A DNA stretch of 44,496 nt from an uncultured Burkholderiales bacterium (GCA_937891045.1 CALBEV010000011.1:1-44496), one strand, 5' to 3'. Counted from the first letter of the stretch, positions 34,397 through 44,178 are shown. Notes: generated by a model not told the origin, from the sequence alone. Translations and numbers: made by a program.

Positions 34397-35293
34397 TCAT
34401 GCCACGCCCTGTTGTTGAAACCAGGCCAACATGCGCGACCAACCGTCTTTGGCTGCCGCTTCACGGTAGCTGGTTCTGTAATCTGCATGAAATGCATGGG
34501 GCGTGTCAGGGTAGATTTGAAACACGCTGGCTTTGGCGCTGTTGTTGCCGCCAGCCAAAGCAGCTTTCATGGTGTCGACGTTGTCTAGAGGAATGCCACT
34601 GTCTGCACCGCCGTACAGGCCCAAGACGGGGGCTTTCAATTGCGCCACCAGTTCAACCGGTTGTTTGGGGGTCAGGGCTGAGCTGGGCCCAACCAAGCGG
34701 CCATACCAGGCCACACCGGCTTTGACAGCGGATTGATGCGCGGCATACAACCAGGTGATGCGACCGCCCCAACAAAAGCCTGTGATGGCCAGTTTGGCTG
34801 TGTTGCCGCCATGGGCTGAGGCCCAAGTCACACAAGCATCCAAGTCATTCATCACTTGGGCGTCCGGCACTTTGGACACCACTTCTGCAATCAACTTGCT
34901 GATTTCGCCGTAGCTGCTGGCGTCACCTTGACGAACCATCAATTCAGGGGCGATCGCCAAGTAGCCTTGGTGCGCCAAGCGGCGTGTGACGTCTGCAATG
35001 TATTCGTGCACACCAAAGATTTCAGACACCACCAACACGACCGGCAGATTGGATTGACCAGCGGGTGCGCTGCGGTATGCCGGCATTTGAAATCCCGCCA
35101 CATCAATCATCACCTCGCCGTGAACCAGTCCCTCGCCGGTCGTTTTCACGGCGTTTTGGGCAACCACCGGCAAAGCCGCTGCGGCATAGCCAACCCCCAA
35201 AGCGGTTTGCATCCAGGTACGGCGGTTTGGCTTGACCCATGGTTGGGCAGGGGTCAACAGGGCTTGGCCATCGGTCAGTAAGGCGGGGTTCAT
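34397..35293 (-). CDS. Dienelactone hydrolase family protein, Tat-exported
   Basis: 298 residues. An N-terminal NRRTWMQTALGVGYAAAALP is a twin-arginine signal starting near residue 23. The alpha/beta-hydrolase part has the dienelactone hydrolase triad Cys174 (GFCWGG), Asp231 (GGADSGIP) and His266 (DTPHAFHADY), plus VVSEIFGVHEYIADVTRRLA. It hydrolyses ester or lactone bonds; the true substrate is unknown. It has no aromatic-degradation neighbours, so a role in chlorocatechol breakdown is not implied. Confidence 0.88.
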   Translation of the reverse strand: MNPALLTDGQALLTPAQPWVKPNRRTWMQTALGVGYAAAALPVVAQNAVKTTGEGLVHGEVMIDVAGFQMPAYRSAPAGQSNLPVVLVVSEIFGVHEYIADVTRRLAHQGYLAIAPELMVRQGDASSYGEISKLIAEVVSKVPDAQVMNDLDACVTWASAHGGNTAKLAITGFCWGGRITWLYAAHQSAVKAGVAWYGRLVGPSSALTPKQPVELVAQLKAPVLGLYGGADSGIPLDNVDTMKAALAGGNNSAKASVFQIYPDTPHAFHADYRTSYREAAAKDGWSRMLAWFQQQGVA

Positions 35294-35344
35294 AGGGCGG
35301 GTTTAGGCATGCGAAGGGTGGTGATTATGCGCCCCAGCAAACAG

Positions 35345-35370
35345 GGCTTGGCAGATGTGTGCGCCAAGCC
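35345..35370. repeat. Inverted repeat in the divergent gap before the lytic transglycosylase
   Basis: GGCTTGGC (35345-35352) and GCCAAGCC (35363-35370) form a perfect 8-bp stem with a 10-base loop. No T-run follows on either strand, so it is not a standard terminator. It lies between two divergent genes and could be an operator. The following stretch to 35509 is conspicuously AT-rich. Confidence 0.45.
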
Positions 35371-35509
35371 AGGTCCGCTTGAATGTCTGAATTTTGTCAA
35401 AAAACCACAGAATTGAATACCAAATATGCAAATTTATTTTAAAAATACCAATTATTTACTTTATTTGCGATTTAATTTGTCTTTAACGACACCAAAGAAT
35501 TCATTTCAC

Positions 35510-36043
35510 ATGATTTACTTTTTACAAACAAAGCCCAAGCAACTGTCAAGTTTGATGGTTTGTTGGCTCGCGACCTTGTGTTGGGGCCTGACCGATGTGC
35601 AAGCAAAAGCCAAGCCGCCCATCCAACATTTGGCCATTGAACGGTGCATTGCAGACGCCGCGCAATTTCACCGGGTTGACCCGCAACTCCTGAAAGCCAT
35701 TTTGATGGTCGAAAGCCGCCTCAACCCCAAAGCCATTAACCACAACACCAACGGCACGAAAGACATCGGCGTGGCACAGGTGAACACGGTTCACCTGCCC
35801 ACGCTGGAGAAGCATGGGATTGGAGAAAAGGAATTGAAGGATGCCTGTGTCAACACCTATGTCGGTGCTTGGTTGCTGAGCAAGCAAATTGCACGGCATG
35901 GCCTGACTTGGTTTGGCATCGCAGCCTACCACTCCACCACACCCGCAAAAAATGCGCGTTACCAAGCGTTGATTTACCGAGAGTTGATGCGACATCGTTC
36001 GCCAGACAACTTCAGCATCACAGTGCCTACTGCGCTGCGCTAG
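35510..36043 (+). CDS. Lytic transglycosylase (SLT domain), exported
   Basis: 177 residues from the ATG at 35510. A signal-like segment (LSSLMVCWLATLCWGLTDVQA) is followed by an SLT domain with catalytic Glu69 in MVESRLNPKAIN, then KDIGVAQVN and LTWFGIAAYHS. Such small enzymes (IagB/VirB1-like) cut peptidoglycan, often to help assemble secretion or surface machines, but no such machine is nearby. The frame is open upstream to 35426, in very AT-rich DNA unlike the rest of the window. Confidence 0.85.
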   Translation: MIYFLQTKPKQLSSLMVCWLATLCWGLTDVQAKAKPPIQHLAIERCIADAAQFHRVDPQLLKAILMVESRLNPKAINHNTNGTKDIGVAQVNTVHLPTLEKHGIGEKELKDACVNTYVGAWLLSKQIARHGLTWFGIAAYHSTTPAKNARYQALIYRELMRHRSPDNFSITVPTALR

Positions 36044-36099
36044 GGCCATCTGGGCGATGCCTGGATTGACAAATCAAGCCGCCGCAGGCTTTGGATGTT

Positions 36100-38871
36100 T
36101 CAGTGGGCTTGGTCCCAGTTGGCCCCCACGCCAACCTCGGCCAGCAAAGGCACTTTCAAATCAGCCACCCCGGCCATCAAGTTTGGAATGTCGGTCTTCA
36201 TCCATTCCACCTCGGCCTCTGGAACCTCAAACACCAACTCGTCATGCACTTGCATGATCATGCGGGTTCCCTTGTGCTGTGCATCCAGCACTTGTTGCAC
36301 CTTGACCATGCTGAGTTTGATCAGGTCGGCGGCGGTGCCTTGCATCGGCGCATTGATGGCCGCGCGTTCTGCACCACCCCTGCGCGGCCCGTTGGGTGAA
36401 TTGATTTCGGGCAGGTACAAACGCCGCCCGAACACCGTTTCCACATAGCCCTGCGCCTTGGCTTGGGCGCGGGTCTCGTCCATGTAGCGCTTCACACCCG
36501 CAAAGCGTTGGAAATAACGTTCGATGTAGTTTTTGGCTGCCGTGTTGTCGATGCCCAGCGCCTTGGCCAAACCAAATGCACTCATGCCATAGATGAGCCC
36601 GAAGTTGATCACCTTGGCATAGCGGCGCTGCTCGCTGCTGACCGTGTCCGGTGTCAGGCCAAACACCTCGGCCGCCGTGGCTTTGTGCACATCCAAGCAT
36701 TCGTGAAACGCTTTCAACAGCGCCGGGTCTTCGCTGATGTGGGCCATGATGCGCAGTTCAATTTGGCTGTAATCGGCGCTGGCAATCACATGGCCAGGTG
36801 AGGCCACGAAAGCTTCGCGCACTTTGCGGCCTTCCGGCGTTCGGATGGGGATGTTTTGCAGGTTCGGGTCGTTGCTGGACAAGCGTCCGGTGACGGCCAC
36901 TGCTTGGGCGTAATGCGTGTGAACGCGGCCCGTGCGGGGGTTGGCGAGTTGCGCCAATTTGTCGGTGTAGGTGCCCTTGAGCTTGCTTAAAGATCTGTGC
37001 TCCAAAATCTTGGCGGGCAAAGGGTAGTCTTCAGCGAGCTTTTCCAACACTTCTTCATCGGTGCTGCGTGCGCCCGCGGCGGTTTTCTTGATGACGGGTA
37101 AGCCCAATTTGTCAAAGAAGATTTCACCCAACTGTTTGGGAGACGCCAGGTTGAACGGTTGACCCGCAATGACATAAGCGTCTTGCTCGAGTTGCATGAT
37201 CCGATGCCCCAATGCATGGCTTTGCGCAGCCAAGGTGGGTGCGTCGATCAAGACCCCATTGCGCTCAATCCGATAAAGCGCTTCGCTGCTTTGAATCTCC
37301 AACTGGTAAACAAAATTCAGCTTGTCATCTGCCTGCAACAAGGGCCAAAGTTTGCTGTGCACAGCCAGCGTGTAGTCCGCGTCTTCACAAGCGTATTGGG
37401 CAGCGGTGGCCACGTCCACTTGGGCAAATGAAATTTGGTGCGCACCCTTGCCGCAGAGATCTTCATAAGACAAACCTTTGCGGCCCAAATGACGCAGTGC
37501 CAAGCTCTCTAAGCCATGCGGTTTGTGGACTTCCAGCACATAGCTTTGCAGCATGGTGTCATGCGAGAAGCCCTGTACTTCGATACCATGGTTGGCCAAC
37601 ACATGGCGGTCGTATTTCACGTGCTGACCCAACTTCAATTTTTGGGAGTCTTCCAGCCAAGGCTTCAAGCGCGCAAGGACTTCGTTCAAAGGCAATTGCG
37701 TGGGTGCATCGGCGGCGTTGTGGGCCAAAGGAATATAGGCGGCGTCGCCGGGTGCAATGCACAAGCTGATGCCCACCACCTGGGCTTGCATTTCCACCAG
37801 GGATGTGGTTTCAGTGTCAAGCGCCACCAACGCTGCTGCTTGGATTTTGGTCAGCCATTTTTCAAATGTCGCCCAGTCCAACACGGTGTCGTAATGCTGG
37901 GGATGAACCTCTTGCGACAAAGGGGTATCGGCCAACGGCCCCAAATCACTCAAACCACCGGTACTGTCGGGGACGCTGCTTTGGTCTTTGCTGGCCATCG
38001 AAGTCACCAAACCTTTGAAGCCATGGGCTTGGTAAAAATCAATCAAGCCTGTTTCATCAGGGGCTTGCATCAGCACGCCATCCAATGACGGCCAACCCGG
38101 CACATGGTCTTGCAAGTCGCAATCGGTTTTCATGGTGACGAGTTGACGGCCTGTGGGCAACCAGTCCACCGCTTGGCGCAGGTTCTCACCGGCCACGCCT
38201 TTGATATCGGAAGCTCGTAACAACAAAGCATCCAAAGAGCCATATTCCAGCAACCACTTGGCAGCGGTTTTGGGGCCGACCTTGGCAACGCCGGGCACGT
38301 TGTCCACGGTGTCACCCACCAAGGTTTGAAAATCAATCATCAATTTGGGCGGGACACCAAACTCTTCGGTGACACCTGCCACGTCTCGCTTCTTGCCGTT
38401 CATGGTGTCGATGATGGTGATGCGCTCGTTGACCAACTGACTCAGGTCTTTGTCGCCGCTGGAGACCACCACATTCATGCCGATGGCTGCGGCGCGATTC
38501 GCCAAGGTGGCAATCACGTCATCGGCCTCGACACCGGGCACGTCCAACAAGGGCCAACCCAACATGCGAACCATGCGGTGAATCGGTTCGATTTGACTGC
38601 GCAAGTCGTCCGGCATGGGTGAGCGCGTGGCTTTGTATGGGGGGTAAATATCGTCGCGAAAGGTCGGGCCCTTGGCATCAAACACGCACACAGCATGCTG
38701 CGTCGGGTAATCCCGGCGCAGACTTTGCAACATGTTGACCATGCCCCGAATGGCCCCAGTGGCTTGGCTGTTGGGATCGTTTCGGTCAGCGCGTAGATCG
38801 GGCATGGCATGAAACGCGCGGTATAAATAGCTGGAACCGTCTACCAGCAACAGGGTGGATGTGTCTTGCAT
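36100..38871 (-). CDS. polA: DNA polymerase I
   Basis: 923 residues with all three domains. The 5'-3' nuclease starts LLLVDGSSYLYRAFHAMPDLR (coded near 38790-38855). The 3'-5' proofreading domain keeps VALDTETTS, KYDRHVL and YACEDADYTL, so it should be active. The polymerase domain has motif A (ADYSQIELRI), motif B (VINFGLIYGMSAFGLA) and motif C (VHDELVFE). It works in Okazaki fragment processing and repair. The ATG at 38871 gives the usual N-terminus; an in-frame start 33 bases earlier would cover the divergent promoter. Confidence 0.97.
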   Translation of the reverse strand: MQDTSTLLLVDGSSYLYRAFHAMPDLRADRNDPNSQATGAIRGMVNMLQSLRRDYPTQHAVCVFDAKGPTFRDDIYPPYKATRSPMPDDLRSQIEPIHRMVRMLGWPLLDVPGVEADDVIATLANRAAAIGMNVVVSSGDKDLSQLVNERITIIDTMNGKKRDVAGVTEEFGVPPKLMIDFQTLVGDTVDNVPGVAKVGPKTAAKWLLEYGSLDALLLRASDIKGVAGENLRQAVDWLPTGRQLVTMKTDCDLQDHVPGWPSLDGVLMQAPDETGLIDFYQAHGFKGLVTSMASKDQSSVPDSTGGLSDLGPLADTPLSQEVHPQHYDTVLDWATFEKWLTKIQAAALVALDTETTSLVEMQAQVVGISLCIAPGDAAYIPLAHNAADAPTQLPLNEVLARLKPWLEDSQKLKLGQHVKYDRHVLANHGIEVQGFSHDTMLQSYVLEVHKPHGLESLALRHLGRKGLSYEDLCGKGAHQISFAQVDVATAAQYACEDADYTLAVHSKLWPLLQADDKLNFVYQLEIQSSEALYRIERNGVLIDAPTLAAQSHALGHRIMQLEQDAYVIAGQPFNLASPKQLGEIFFDKLGLPVIKKTAAGARSTDEEVLEKLAEDYPLPAKILEHRSLSKLKGTYTDKLAQLANPRTGRVHTHYAQAVAVTGRLSSNDPNLQNIPIRTPEGRKVREAFVASPGHVIASADYSQIELRIMAHISEDPALLKAFHECLDVHKATAAEVFGLTPDTVSSEQRRYAKVINFGLIYGMSAFGLAKALGIDNTAAKNYIERYFQRFAGVKRYMDETRAQAKAQGYVETVFGRRLYLPEINSPNGPRRGGAERAAINAPMQGTAADLIKLSMVKVQQVLDAQHKGTRMIMQVHDELVFEVPEAEVEWMKTDIPNLMAGVADLKVPLLAEVGVGANWDQAH

Positions 38872-38877
38872 GAGAAG

Positions 38878-38893
38878 GATTGTGCCTACAATC
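38878..38893. promoter_or_regulatory. Overlapping divergent -10 region of polA and thrB
   Basis: GATTGT-GCCT-ACAATC is an inverted repeat that offers TACAAT on the plus strand (38887-38892, for thrB) and its mirror image on the minus strand (for polA). The 60-base gap between the two starts leaves room only for overlapping promoters. No convincing -35 elements were found. Confidence 0.3.
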
Positions 38894-38931
38894 TCGGCTT
38901 CCATTGGCTCTAGCTGTTTCCACTTTTATTC

Positions 38932-39882
38932 ATGGCCGTTTTCACCGAAGTTTCTGAACAGCAAGCCCGCGACTTGTTGACGCAACTCGCCATTGGCGAC
39001 TTGGTATCCCTCCAAGGCATCAGCAGCGGTATTGAAAACACCAACTATTTTCTAACCACAGACCAAGGCGAGTTTGTACTGACTGTTTTTGAGCGATTGA
39101 ATCACGACCAACTGCCGTTTTATTTGTACCTGATGAAGCACTTGGCCGAGCGCGGCATTGAAGTGCCTGATCCGCAGTCCAATCGACAAGGCGATATTTT
39201 GCTGACCTTGCTTGACAAACCTGCAGCCGTGGTGAATCGCTTGGCCGGTGTCTCGCAAATGCATCCAGGGGTTTCACACTGCGCCGCCATGGGTCAAACC
39301 TTGGCCAAGATGCATTTGGCTGCACATGACTTTGACAAGCAGCAACCCAATTTGCGAGGCCTGGCTTGGTGGAACGATACCGTGCCGCAAATCTTGCCCT
39401 TTCTGAGTGCCGATCAATCCCAATTGCTAAGCCACGAACTGGCTTTCCAAAACCATGTCAGTGGTTTGTCCGATTACACCGCCTTGCCGCGTGGTCCGGT
39501 GCATGCCGATGCGTTTCGCAACAATGTGATGTTTGTCAACGAAACCTTGAGCGGCGTATTTGATTTTTATTTTGCAGGCGTAGACAGTTGGTTGTTCGAT
39601 CTGGGTGTGTGTATCAACGACTGGTGCATTGACGACACCACTGGCGTGATGAACACCCCCAATCTGCAGGCCATGTTGGCGGCCTACCAAACTGTGCGTC
39701 CCTTGAGCGCTGCTGAGCGTGCTTTGTTCAATCCCATGTTGCGGGCCGCCGCTCTGCGTTTTTGGATATCACGACTGTGGGACTTTCACTTGCCCCGTGA
39801 AGCCAGCATGTTGCAGGCTCACGATCCCACACATTTCGAGCGGGTGTTACAACAGCGCTTGATTCACCCTGTCCACCTCTGA
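38932..39882 (+). CDS. thrB: Homoserine kinase (ThrB2, aminoglycoside-phosphotransferase fold)
   Basis: 316 residues with the choline/aminoglycoside kinase fold used by many Burkholderiales homoserine kinases. SSGIENTNYFLTT near 31-43 is the nucleotide loop, the catalytic loop is VHADAFRNN (His191, Asp193, Asn198) and the metal-binding motif is DFYFAG (Asp211). It makes O-phosphohomoserine for threonine synthesis. It diverges from polA and is followed five bases later by a membrane protein gene. Confidence 0.93.
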   Translation: MAVFTEVSEQQARDLLTQLAIGDLVSLQGISSGIENTNYFLTTDQGEFVLTVFERLNHDQLPFYLYLMKHLAERGIEVPDPQSNRQGDILLTLLDKPAAVVNRLAGVSQMHPGVSHCAAMGQTLAKMHLAAHDFDKQQPNLRGLAWWNDTVPQILPFLSADQSQLLSHELAFQNHVSGLSDYTALPRGPVHADAFRNNVMFVNETLSGVFDFYFAGVDSWLFDLGVCINDWCIDDTTGVMNTPNLQAMLAAYQTVRPLSAAERALFNPMLRAAALRFWISRLWDFHLPREASMLQAHDPTHFERVLQQRLIHPVHL

Positions 39883-39886
39883 AGCC

Positions 39887-40663
39887 ATGAAACTCCAAGT
39901 TGTTCCAGCCCGCACGGGTACCGCCTGGGTCAGGCAAGGCATCAAAACATTCTGGCGCCAACCTTTGGCCCTGAGCGGCATGTTTTTCTTGTTCATGGGC
40001 TTGATATCGCTCACCTCCTACCTTTCTTATGTGGGCACGCTGCTCGGCTTGATGATGCTGCCCATCATCACCCTGGGCTTGATGGCAGGTGCGAGAGAAG
40101 CCGATTTAGGTCATTTTCCAATGCCGCGCATCATGTTCATCGGCTTTCTGCAAGGCGCATCGCAAAGCAAAAGCTTGCTTGGCATGGGCGCTATTTATGC
40201 ATTGTTGTTTGGTGTGGTACTGATGCTGTCGAGCGTTTTTGACGGTGGCGATTTTGCACGCATGTATTTGCTGGGAGGCAGCTTGACCGAAGAGGCCTTG
40301 CTGAGTGAAAACTTTCAAACAGCAGCTGTTTTTTGCATGATCATGTATGTGCCTTTGTCAGCTCTTTTTTGGCATGCGCCTGCCTTGGTGCATTGGCACC
40401 GTCAGCCTTTGGTCAAAAGTATTTTCTTCAGCACCATGGCTTGCCTGGCCAACTGGCGTGCATTTGCGGTGTTTGGCCTCACCTGGTTGAGCATTTTCAT
40501 CAGCACCAGTGTGATCTTGAGCTTGATCAGTCTGGTGATGGGAGACGGGCAGTTATCGATGATGTTGATGTTGCCAGCCATGATGCTTTTGGCCGCCATG
40601 TTTTTCGCCTCCAGCTACCACAGCTTTCGCGAGTGTTTTGTCAGCGAGCCGGTGCTGGCCTGA
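39887..40663 (+). CDS. BPSS1780-family membrane protein
   Basis: 258 residues with about six hydrophobic segments. The start VVPARTGTAWVRQGIKTFWRQPLAL, coded near 39900-39975, and SALFWHAPALVHWH are typical of a Burkholderiales inner-membrane family of unknown function that often follows thrB. It is probably cotranscribed with thrB. It converges on uvrD with a one-base gap. Confidence 0.85.
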   Translation: MKLQVVPARTGTAWVRQGIKTFWRQPLALSGMFFLFMGLISLTSYLSYVGTLLGLMMLPIITLGLMAGAREADLGHFPMPRIMFIGFLQGASQSKSLLGMGAIYALLFGVVLMLSSVFDGGDFARMYLLGGSLTEEALLSENFQTAAVFCMIMYVPLSALFWHAPALVHWHRQPLVKSIFFSTMACLANWRAFAVFGLTWLSIFISTSVILSLISLVMGDGQLSMMLMLPAMMLLAAMFFASSYHSFRECFVSEPVLA

Positions 40664-40664
40664 A

Positions 40665-43055
40665 CTACACCTGCGTGAGTTTGGCCACCGACAAGGCCAA
40701 CCATTTCACACCATGCCGATTGAACTTGACTTGGGCTCGCGCGTCTTCACCCCCGCCTTCCACCGACACCACCGTGCCTTCACCAAACTTGGTGTGAAAC
40801 ACCTGCAAGCCTGAACGCACCCAGGCATTCGGGCCGCTGGCTTGCGGTGCTGCGCGTTGCGGAACAGACGGTGGTGTGGACGTGAAAAAACCAGCACGGC
40901 TGCTGTCACTGTGCCCAAAACTACTGGGCCGAGCGCCCCACTGCGCTTGCGCGGGCAAGCCCATGGGCGGCGTCAGCCACTTCAGGGTGTGCTCGGGCAT
41001 TTCATCAAAGAATCGGCTTTTGATGTTGTAGCGGGTCTGGCCATGCAACATGCGGGTCTGCGAATGGCTTAAGTACAAGCGTTTGCGAGCCCTTGTGATG
41101 GCCACATACATCAGCCGCCGCTCCTCTTCCAAGCCTTCAAAGTCACTCATGGCGTTTTCGTGCGGGAACAAACCTTCTTCCAAGCCGGTGATGAAAACGC
41201 AATCGAATTCCAAACCTTTGGCTGCATGCACTGTCATGAGTTGCACCGCATCTTGTCCGGCCTGCGCCTGGTTGTCCCCCGACTCCAAAGCCGCGTGCGT
41301 GAGAAAGGCCACCAGCGGCGACAAAGTTTCACCGGTTTCTGCGTCGGCTAGCAGGCCTTCCCCTTTGGCCGCTTGGGAGGCTGCAAAGTCGGCTTGGCTT
41401 TGCAGGGCTTCATCCACCGGCAAGGCCACAGCATCTTTGCCAAAGCCCTCTTGGGTGACAAAACTCTCTGCCGCGTTGATCAATTCTTGCAAGTTTTCAA
41501 CGCGATCGGCACCTTCACGCTCGGCTTGGTAATGCTCAATCAGCTTGCTGTGGTCCAGCACCAGCTCGATGATTTGCCGCAAGGTTTGCCCTTGGGTTTG
41601 CTCGCGCAGCACATCCAACTTGGCCACAAAAGCAGACAGGTTCGCACCCGCTTTGCCGGGGATGGTGCTGACCGCGTCATGCAAAGCGCAGCCACTGGCG
41701 CGGGCAGCGTCTTGCAATTGTTCGATGCTGCGGGCACCAATGCCGCGCGGTGGGAAATTCACCACCCGCATGAAGCTGGTGTCGTCGCGCGGGTTTTCCA
41801 ACAAACGCAAATAGGCCAGCGCGTGTTTGATTTCAGCGCGTTCAAAAAAGCGCAGGCCACCGTAGACACGGTAGGGCATGGCCGCATTGAACAAAGCAGT
41901 TTCAATCACCCGGCTTTGGGCATTGCTGCGGTAAAGCACCGCCACTTCGCTGCGGGTTGCGACGCCCTTGTGGCCATCGCCATCGCGGCCGTCGCGCAAG
42001 AGTTGTTTGATTTCTTCCACCATCCAAAGGGCTTCGGCCAAGTCACCGGTGGACTCCATCACACGCAGTGGCTCGCCTGCGCCTTGGGTGGTGTGCAGGT
42101 TTTTGCCCAAGCGGGTTTTGTTGTGCTTGATGAGTTCGTTGGCGGTGTCCAGAATGTGGCTGTGGCTGCGGTAGTTTTGCTCGAGCTTGATTTGGTGCTT
42201 CACCTCAAACTCACGCACAAAGTCGGCCATGTTGCCCACACGTGCACCGCGAAACGCATAAATGCTTTGGTCATCGTCACCCACTGCCAACACGGCGCTG
42301 CTGGGGCCACTGAGCAACTTGATCCAGGCGTATTGCAAGCGGTTGGTGTCTTGAAACTCGTCAATCAGGATGTGCATGAAGCGCTGTTGGTAGTGCTCGC
42401 GCAGCGGGTCGTTGTCGCGCAGCAGCTCATAGCTGCGCAGCATCAGTTCACCAAAGTCCACCACGCCTTCACGCTGGCACTGGTCTTCATAGAGTTGGTA
42501 AATCTCCACCTTTTGGCGGGTTTCAGGGTCGCGCACTTGCACGTCTTTGGGCCGTTGACCATCCTCTTTGCAACCCGCAATGAACCATTGCAATTGCTTG
42601 GGTGGAAAACGTTCGTCGTCGATATTGTGTTGCTTGGCCAGTCGCTTGATGGCCGAGAGTTGGTCTTGGGTGTCCAAAATTTGAAAAGCTTGCGGCAGGT
42701 TGGCCAGCTTCCAATGCGCCCGCAAAAAACGATTGCACAGCCCGTGAAACGTGCCAATCCACATGCCGCGCACATTCACGGGCAGCATGGCCCCCAAGCG
42801 GGTCAGCATCTCTTTGGCAGCCTTGTTGGTGAAGGTGACCGCCATCAAACCGCCCGGGCCCACCTGCCGGGTTTGCAGCAACCATGCAATCCGGGTGGTC
42901 AGCACCCGTGTTTTGCCCGAACCCGCGCCAGCCAAGATGAGCGCATGTTCGGGCGGCAAGGTGACTGCGGCGAGTTGCTCTTCGTTCAAACCCTGCAACA
43001 AGGGACTGTGCAGAGAAGGTGTGTCGGAGGCGTGGGCAGGGTGAGAAGAAAGCAT
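40665..43055 (-). CDS. uvrD: ATP-dependent DNA helicase UvrD
   Basis: 796 residues with the superfamily 1A helicase motifs in order: LNEEQLAAV (Q motif), AGAGSGKTRVL (I), VTFTNKAAKEM (Ia), LIDEFQDTN (II), GDDDQSIYAFRGA (III), QNYRS (IV), QLMTVHAAKGLEFDCVF (V) and YVAITRARKRLYLSH (VI). It ends with a Tudor-like tail (VFHTKFGEGTVVSVEGGG). It removes UvrC and acts in mismatch repair. The ATG at 43055 is chosen. A longer frame to 43160 lacks helicase similarity. Confidence 0.95.
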   Translation of the reverse strand: MLSSHPAHASDTPSLHSPLLQGLNEEQLAAVTLPPEHALILAGAGSGKTRVLTTRIAWLLQTRQVGPGGLMAVTFTNKAAKEMLTRLGAMLPVNVRGMWIGTFHGLCNRFLRAHWKLANLPQAFQILDTQDQLSAIKRLAKQHNIDDERFPPKQLQWFIAGCKEDGQRPKDVQVRDPETRQKVEIYQLYEDQCQREGVVDFGELMLRSYELLRDNDPLREHYQQRFMHILIDEFQDTNRLQYAWIKLLSGPSSAVLAVGDDDQSIYAFRGARVGNMADFVREFEVKHQIKLEQNYRSHSHILDTANELIKHNKTRLGKNLHTTQGAGEPLRVMESTGDLAEALWMVEEIKQLLRDGRDGDGHKGVATRSEVAVLYRSNAQSRVIETALFNAAMPYRVYGGLRFFERAEIKHALAYLRLLENPRDDTSFMRVVNFPPRGIGARSIEQLQDAARASGCALHDAVSTIPGKAGANLSAFVAKLDVLREQTQGQTLRQIIELVLDHSKLIEHYQAEREGADRVENLQELINAAESFVTQEGFGKDAVALPVDEALQSQADFAASQAAKGEGLLADAETGETLSPLVAFLTHAALESGDNQAQAGQDAVQLMTVHAAKGLEFDCVFITGLEEGLFPHENAMSDFEGLEEERRLMYVAITRARKRLYLSHSQTRMLHGQTRYNIKSRFFDEMPEHTLKWLTPPMGLPAQAQWGARPSSFGHSDSSRAGFFTSTPPSVPQRAAPQASGPNAWVRSGLQVFHTKFGEGTVVSVEGGGEDARAQVKFNRHGVKWLALSVAKLTQV

Positions 43056-43079
43056 GCGGCGATTGTAGGCAGGCCTGTT

Positions 43080-43099
43080 TTGATTCTGCGTAGAATCAA
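43080..43099. repeat. Inverted repeat in the uvrD-guaC divergent region
   Basis: TTGATTCT-GCGT-AGAATCAA is a perfect 8-bp-arm inverted repeat, 25 bases before the uvrD start and 96 before guaC. The right arm contains TAGAAT, a possible -10. It looks like a dimeric regulator site, but no regulator is known to me for it. Confidence 0.45.
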
Positions 43100-43101
43100 T
43101 C

Positions 43102-43129
43102 ACCGAGCCCAAGAATCTTGCTGCTCGGT
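43102..43129 (+). other. Strong hairpin in the presumed guaC leader
   Basis: ACCGAGC (43102-43108) pairs with GCTCGGT (43123-43129), and inside it CAAG (43110-43113) pairs with CTTG (43117-43120) around AAT, giving a two-part stem of 11 pairs. No T-run follows it at once, so it is not a standard terminator; a run of T residues appears only at 43173-43182, just before the ribosome site. It could be a leader RNA structure or a protein site. Confidence 0.45.
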
Positions 43130-43194
43130 TAGTGACAAAGCTCAACCGACCAAGCCCCAAGCGCTCAATCCTGTTTTTTTTTGGAGCTTGGACA

Positions 43195-44172
43195 ATGGAA
43201 ATATTCGATTACGACAACATCCTGTTGTTGCCCCGCAAGTGCCGCGTTGAAAGCCGTTCTGAATGTGATGCTTCGGTCACCTTGGGCGCCCACACTTTCC
43301 GCTTGCCCGTGGTACCGGCCAACATGAAAACCGTGGTGGATGAAAACATCTGCTTGTGGATGGCACAGCACCATTACTTTTATGTGATGCACCGCTTCGA
43401 TTTGGACAATGTGCAATTTGTAAAACACATGCACAGCAAAGGTGTTTATGCCTCCATCTCTTTGGGTGTGAAAGCACCTGACCGCGCCACGGTGGACACC
43501 TTGGCCGCTGCCGGATTGACACCTGACTACATCACCATCGACATTGCGCACGGCCACGCCGACAGCGTGCGCGACATGATTGCTTACATCAAGGGCAAGT
43601 TGCCCAACAGCTTTGTCATTGCGGGCAACGTGGCCACGCCCGAAGCGGTGATTGATTTGGAAAACTGGGGCGCAGACGCCACCAAAGTGGGTGTGGGCCC
43701 GGGCAAGGTGTGCATCACCAAACTCAAAACCGGCTTTGGCACCGGCGGCTGGCAACTTTCAGCCCTCAAATGGTGTGCTCGTGTGGCCACCAAGCCCATC
43801 ATTGCCGATGGTGGCATCCGCAGTCACGGCGATATTGCCAAAAGCATCCGCTTTGGCGCGTCCATGGTCATGATCGGCTCTTTGTTCGCAGGCCACGTCG
43901 AGTCGCCCGGCAAAACCGTGGAGGTGGATGGCGAGATGTTCAAGGAGTACTATGGCTCGGCCTCGGACTTCAACAAGGGTGAATACAAGCACGTGGAAGG
44001 CAAACGCATCCTAGAGCCCATCAAGGGCAAGCTGGCCGACACCTTGGTGGAAATGGAGCAAGATGTGCAAAGCTCCATCTCTTATGCAGGCGGCACCAAA
44101 CTGATGGATATCCGCAAAGTCAACTATGTCATTCTGGGCGGCGACAATGCGGGCGAACACCTGCTGATGTAA
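43195..44172 (+). CDS. guaC: GMP reductase
   Basis: 325 residues of the IMPDH/GMPR barrel without the CBS insert, as expected for GMP reductase. [13 protein letters not shown] at the start, the catalytic cysteine loop [11 protein letters not shown] near 170-180 and [23 protein letters not shown], coded near 43812-43880, are family features. It reduces GMP to IMP and ammonia with NADPH in purine salvage. The GGAG at 43183-43186 supports the ATG at 43195. A U32 peptidase gene follows after six bases. Confidence 0.93.
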   Translation: MEIFDYDNILLLPRKCRVESRSECDASVTLGAHTFRLPVVPANMKTVVDENICLWMAQHHYFYVMHRFDLDNVQFVKHMHSKGVYASISLGVKAPDRATVDTLAAAGLTPDYITIDIAHGHADSVRDMIAYIKGKLPNSFVIAGNVATPEAVIDLENWGADATKVGVGPGKVCITKLKTGFGTGGWQLSALKWCARVATKPIIADGGIRSHGDIAKSIRFGASMVMIGSLFAGHVESPGKTVEVDGEMFKEYYGSASDFNKGEYKHVEGKRILEPIKGKLADTLVEMEQDVQSSISYAGGTKLMDIRKVNYVILGGDNAGEHLLM

Positions 44173-44178
44173 AAAACC

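Noticed and set aside
41373..43250. Plus-strand open frame of about 625 codons opposite uvrD
   Set aside because: Shadow of the helicase gene with low-complexity His/Gln/Val composition and no motifs.
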